DNA of 9,013 nucleotides from Burkholderiales bacterium (lineage in GTDB: Bacteria; Pseudomonadota; Gammaproteobacteria; Burkholderiales; Burkholderiaceae): the NCBI GenBank assembly GCA_903643055.1, contig CAHJWV010000720.1, forward strand, positions 1 to 9,013, in the 5' to 3' direction. The translations under genes and the position numbers were made by a program. How positions within the stretch are numbered: position 1 is the first letter of the stretch; the number at the start of each line of letters is the position of its first letter. Positions 7,339 to 9,013 of this stretch are shown in pieces. Below the pieces are notes generated by a model. The model saw nothing but the letters and a program-made list of their open reading frames with translations. It ran no database searches and had not been told where the DNA came from.

Positions 7339-7375
7339 CACGAGGCGGCGCGTTTTGTTTGCGCTGCGCCCAAGC

Positions 7376-8971
7376 ATGTCCACCGAGCTGACCTCGCAGG
7401 TGCGCCGCCGCCGCACCTTTGCCATCATTTCCCACCCTGACGCGGGCAAGACCACGCTGACGGAAAAGCTGCTGCTGTTCTCCGGTGCGATCCAGATCGC
7501 CGGCTCGGTGAAGGCGCGCAAGGCATCGCGCCATGCCACCTCCGACTGGATGGAGATCGAAAAGCAGCGCGGCATCTCGGTGGCCAGCTCGGTCATGCAG
7601 ATGGAATACCGTGACTGTGTCATCAACCTGCTCGACACCCCCGGCCACCAGGACTTCTCCGAAGACACCTACCGCGTGCTGACTGCCGTTGACGCCGCGC
7701 TGATGGTGATCGACGCGGCCAACGGCGTGGAGCCGCAGACGCGGCGCCTGCTGCAGGTCTGCCGCGCGCGCAACACGCCGATCCTCACCTTCGTCAACAA
7801 GATGGACCGCGAGGTGCAGGAACCGATGGCGCTGATGGACGAGATCGAGCGCGAGCTCGGCATGGAGGTCGTGCCCTTCACTTGGCCGGTCGGCATGGGC
7901 AAGGCCTTTCATGGCGTGATGGACCTGCGCGAGAAGCAGATGCGCGTCTTCAGCCCCGGCGAAGACCGCGACCACCACGACGATGAAATTCTTCTGGGCC
8001 TGGACAACCCCGCCTATGCCGAACGCTTCGGCATGCAATACGAACAGGCCCAAGGCGAGATCGAACTGCTGAGCGATGCTGCGCCGCCCTTCGACCGCGA
8101 AGCCTTTCTCGGCGGCAAGCAGACGCCGATGTTCTTCGGCTCGGCGGTCAACAACTTCGGCGTGCGCGAAGTGCTCGATGCGCTGGTCGATCTGGCGCCG
8201 CCCCCCGGCCCGCGCCAGGCGGTGCAGCGCGAGGTCCAACCCGATGAGAAGAAGTTCAGCGGCGTGGTCTTCAAGATCCAGGCCAACATGGACCCGGCCC
8301 ACCGCGACCGCATCGCCTTCGTGCGCGTGGCGTCGGGCCACTTCCAACGCGGCATGCGCTTGAAGGTGGGGCGATCGGGCAAGGAGCTGCGGCCGAACAC
8401 CGTCGTGAGCTTTCTGTCGCAGCGGCGCGAGCTGCTCGACGAAGCCTTTGCCGGCGACATCATCGGCATCCCGAACCACGGCGTGCTGCAACTCGGCGAT
8501 ACCTTGAGCGAAGGCGAATCGCTGCTGTACACCGGCCTGCCGTTCTTCGCGCCGGAAATGTTCCGCACCGTCGAAGTGGCCGACCCGCTGCGCACCAAGC
8601 AACTGCGCGCCGGGCTGACGCAGCTCGGCGAAGAAGGCGCGATCCAGGTGTTTCGCCCGGTGGCCGGCTCGATGCTGCTGCTCGGCGCGGTCGGCCAGCT
8701 GCAGTTCGAAGTCGTCGCGCACCGGCTGGAGCATGAATATGGTGTCAAGGCGCGCATCATGCCGAGCCGTTTCCAGGTCGCGCGCTGGGTGACTTGCGAT
8801 GAGGCCGATGGCGGCGAGCGCGAGCTGAAGCGTTTCATCGATGGCAACTCGCACCGCGTGGCGCACGACGCCGTTGACGCGCCCACCGTGCTGGTCGAAT
8901 ACGCGCCCGAGCTGCGCGCGATCGAAGCCAACTGGCCGAAGATCAAGTTCCACGCGTTGCGCGAGCACGCA
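7376..8971 (+). CDS. prfC: Peptide chain release factor 3 (RF3), 3' end cut by adapter
   Basis: Class II release factor: a translational GTPase that helps remove RF1/RF2 from the ribosome after peptide release. All GTPase motifs are present: G1 HPDAGKTT (20-27), the switch region with KQRGISVASSV (63-73), G3 DTPGH (87-91), G4 NKMD (141-144) and a G5-like GSAVNNFGV further on. SDWMEIEKQRGIS and YRVLTAVDAALMVIDAA are RF3-specific surroundings that separate it from EF-G and TypA. There are 532 genomic codons before the adapter; E. coli RF3 has 529 residues and related proteins end just after the FHALREHA stretch seen here, so only a handful of codons and the stop are lost. Past 8971 the frame reads into adapter as RSEERRVGKECRSR, which is not protein. 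ATG 7376 has no clear SD; an in-frame TTG at 7355 with GAGG nine bases upstream would add seven residues but is less likely from family N-termini. No link to the buf genes is implied. Confidence 0.97.
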
Positions 8972-9013
8972 AGATCGGAAGAGCGTCGTGTAGGGAAAGA
9001 GTGTAGATCTCGG
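8972..9013 (+). other. Illumina P5 / read-1 adapter, reverse complement (synthetic contamination)
   Basis: From AGATCGGAAGAGCGTCGTG onward, the 42 bases match the reverse complement of the TruSeq universal (P5/read-1) adapter, lacking its last 16 bases. The boundary is set at 8972, where the adapter match begins; the A there may come from A-tailing. Read in the prfC frame it gives the known artefact tail RSEERRVGKECRSR. Confidence 0.99.

Noticed and set aside
7240..7440. 66-residue frame overlapping the bufC stop by ATGA
   Set aside because: Runs through the terminator/promoter segment and into prfC out of frame; no similarity or signal recognised.
6434..8968. 844-residue open frame on the - strand across bufC and prfC
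   Set aside because: Spans two convincing + strand genes and their gap; composition rich in His, Arg, Gln and Ala as expected from a codon shadow.
1..9013. CRISPR array, tRNA, rRNA, insertion sequence or phage elements
   Set aside because: No regularly spaced repeats, cloverleaf-like gene, transposase motifs or terminal inverted repeats were seen in the gaps; coding genes occupy nearly all of the insert.

Overview
The insert looks like chromosomal DNA of a high-GC betaproteobacterium, most likely in the order Burkholderiales. This is inferred from the strongly G/C-ending codons, the character of the release factor 3 and helicase sequences, and the SD/leader style; no 16S or other taxonomic marker is present. 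Both ends are synthetic. Bases 1-55 are an indexed Illumina P7/read-2 adapter and bases 8972-9013 are the reverse complement of the P5/read-1 adapter, so only 56-8971 is biological and both edge genes are cut by the adapters.

Layout, all on the + strand: (1) the C-terminal two thirds of a class I aspartate/aromatic amino acid aminotransferase (56-819), overlapping by ATGA (2) a 1393-residue SNF2/Swi2-type DEAD/DEAH helicase (816-4997) with a very long N-terminal extension; (3) a short gap with a weak terminator and a possible ECF-sigma-type promoter; (4) a bufferin operon: bufA (5137-5394, a secreted 85-residue Cys-rich peptide with six cysteines), a 110-base gap with hairpins, bufB (5505-6401, DUF692/MNIO multinuclear iron oxidase) and bufC (6398-7243, DUF2063 partner), the last two overlapping by ATGA; (5) a gap with an overlapping promoter and terminator candidate; (6) prfC (7376-8971, peptide chain release factor 3), which lacks only its last few codons.

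The biological highlight is the bufABC locus. From what is known of the MNIO family (methanobactin MbnB, TglH and the Caulobacter bufferins; the same gene set is the gold-induced gig cluster of Cupriavidus), BufB with BufC is expected to oxidise cysteines of the Sec-exported BufA precursor into thiooxazole-type heterocycles, giving a periplasmic metal-(copper-)binding RiPP. This BufA is not the classical DUF2282 sequence: it has two near-identical C-x-G-x-N-T-C-K-G modules and resembles the BufA2-type family. The flanking genes (aminotransferase, helicase, prfC) look like housekeeping or general genes with no evident functional tie to the bufferin operon.
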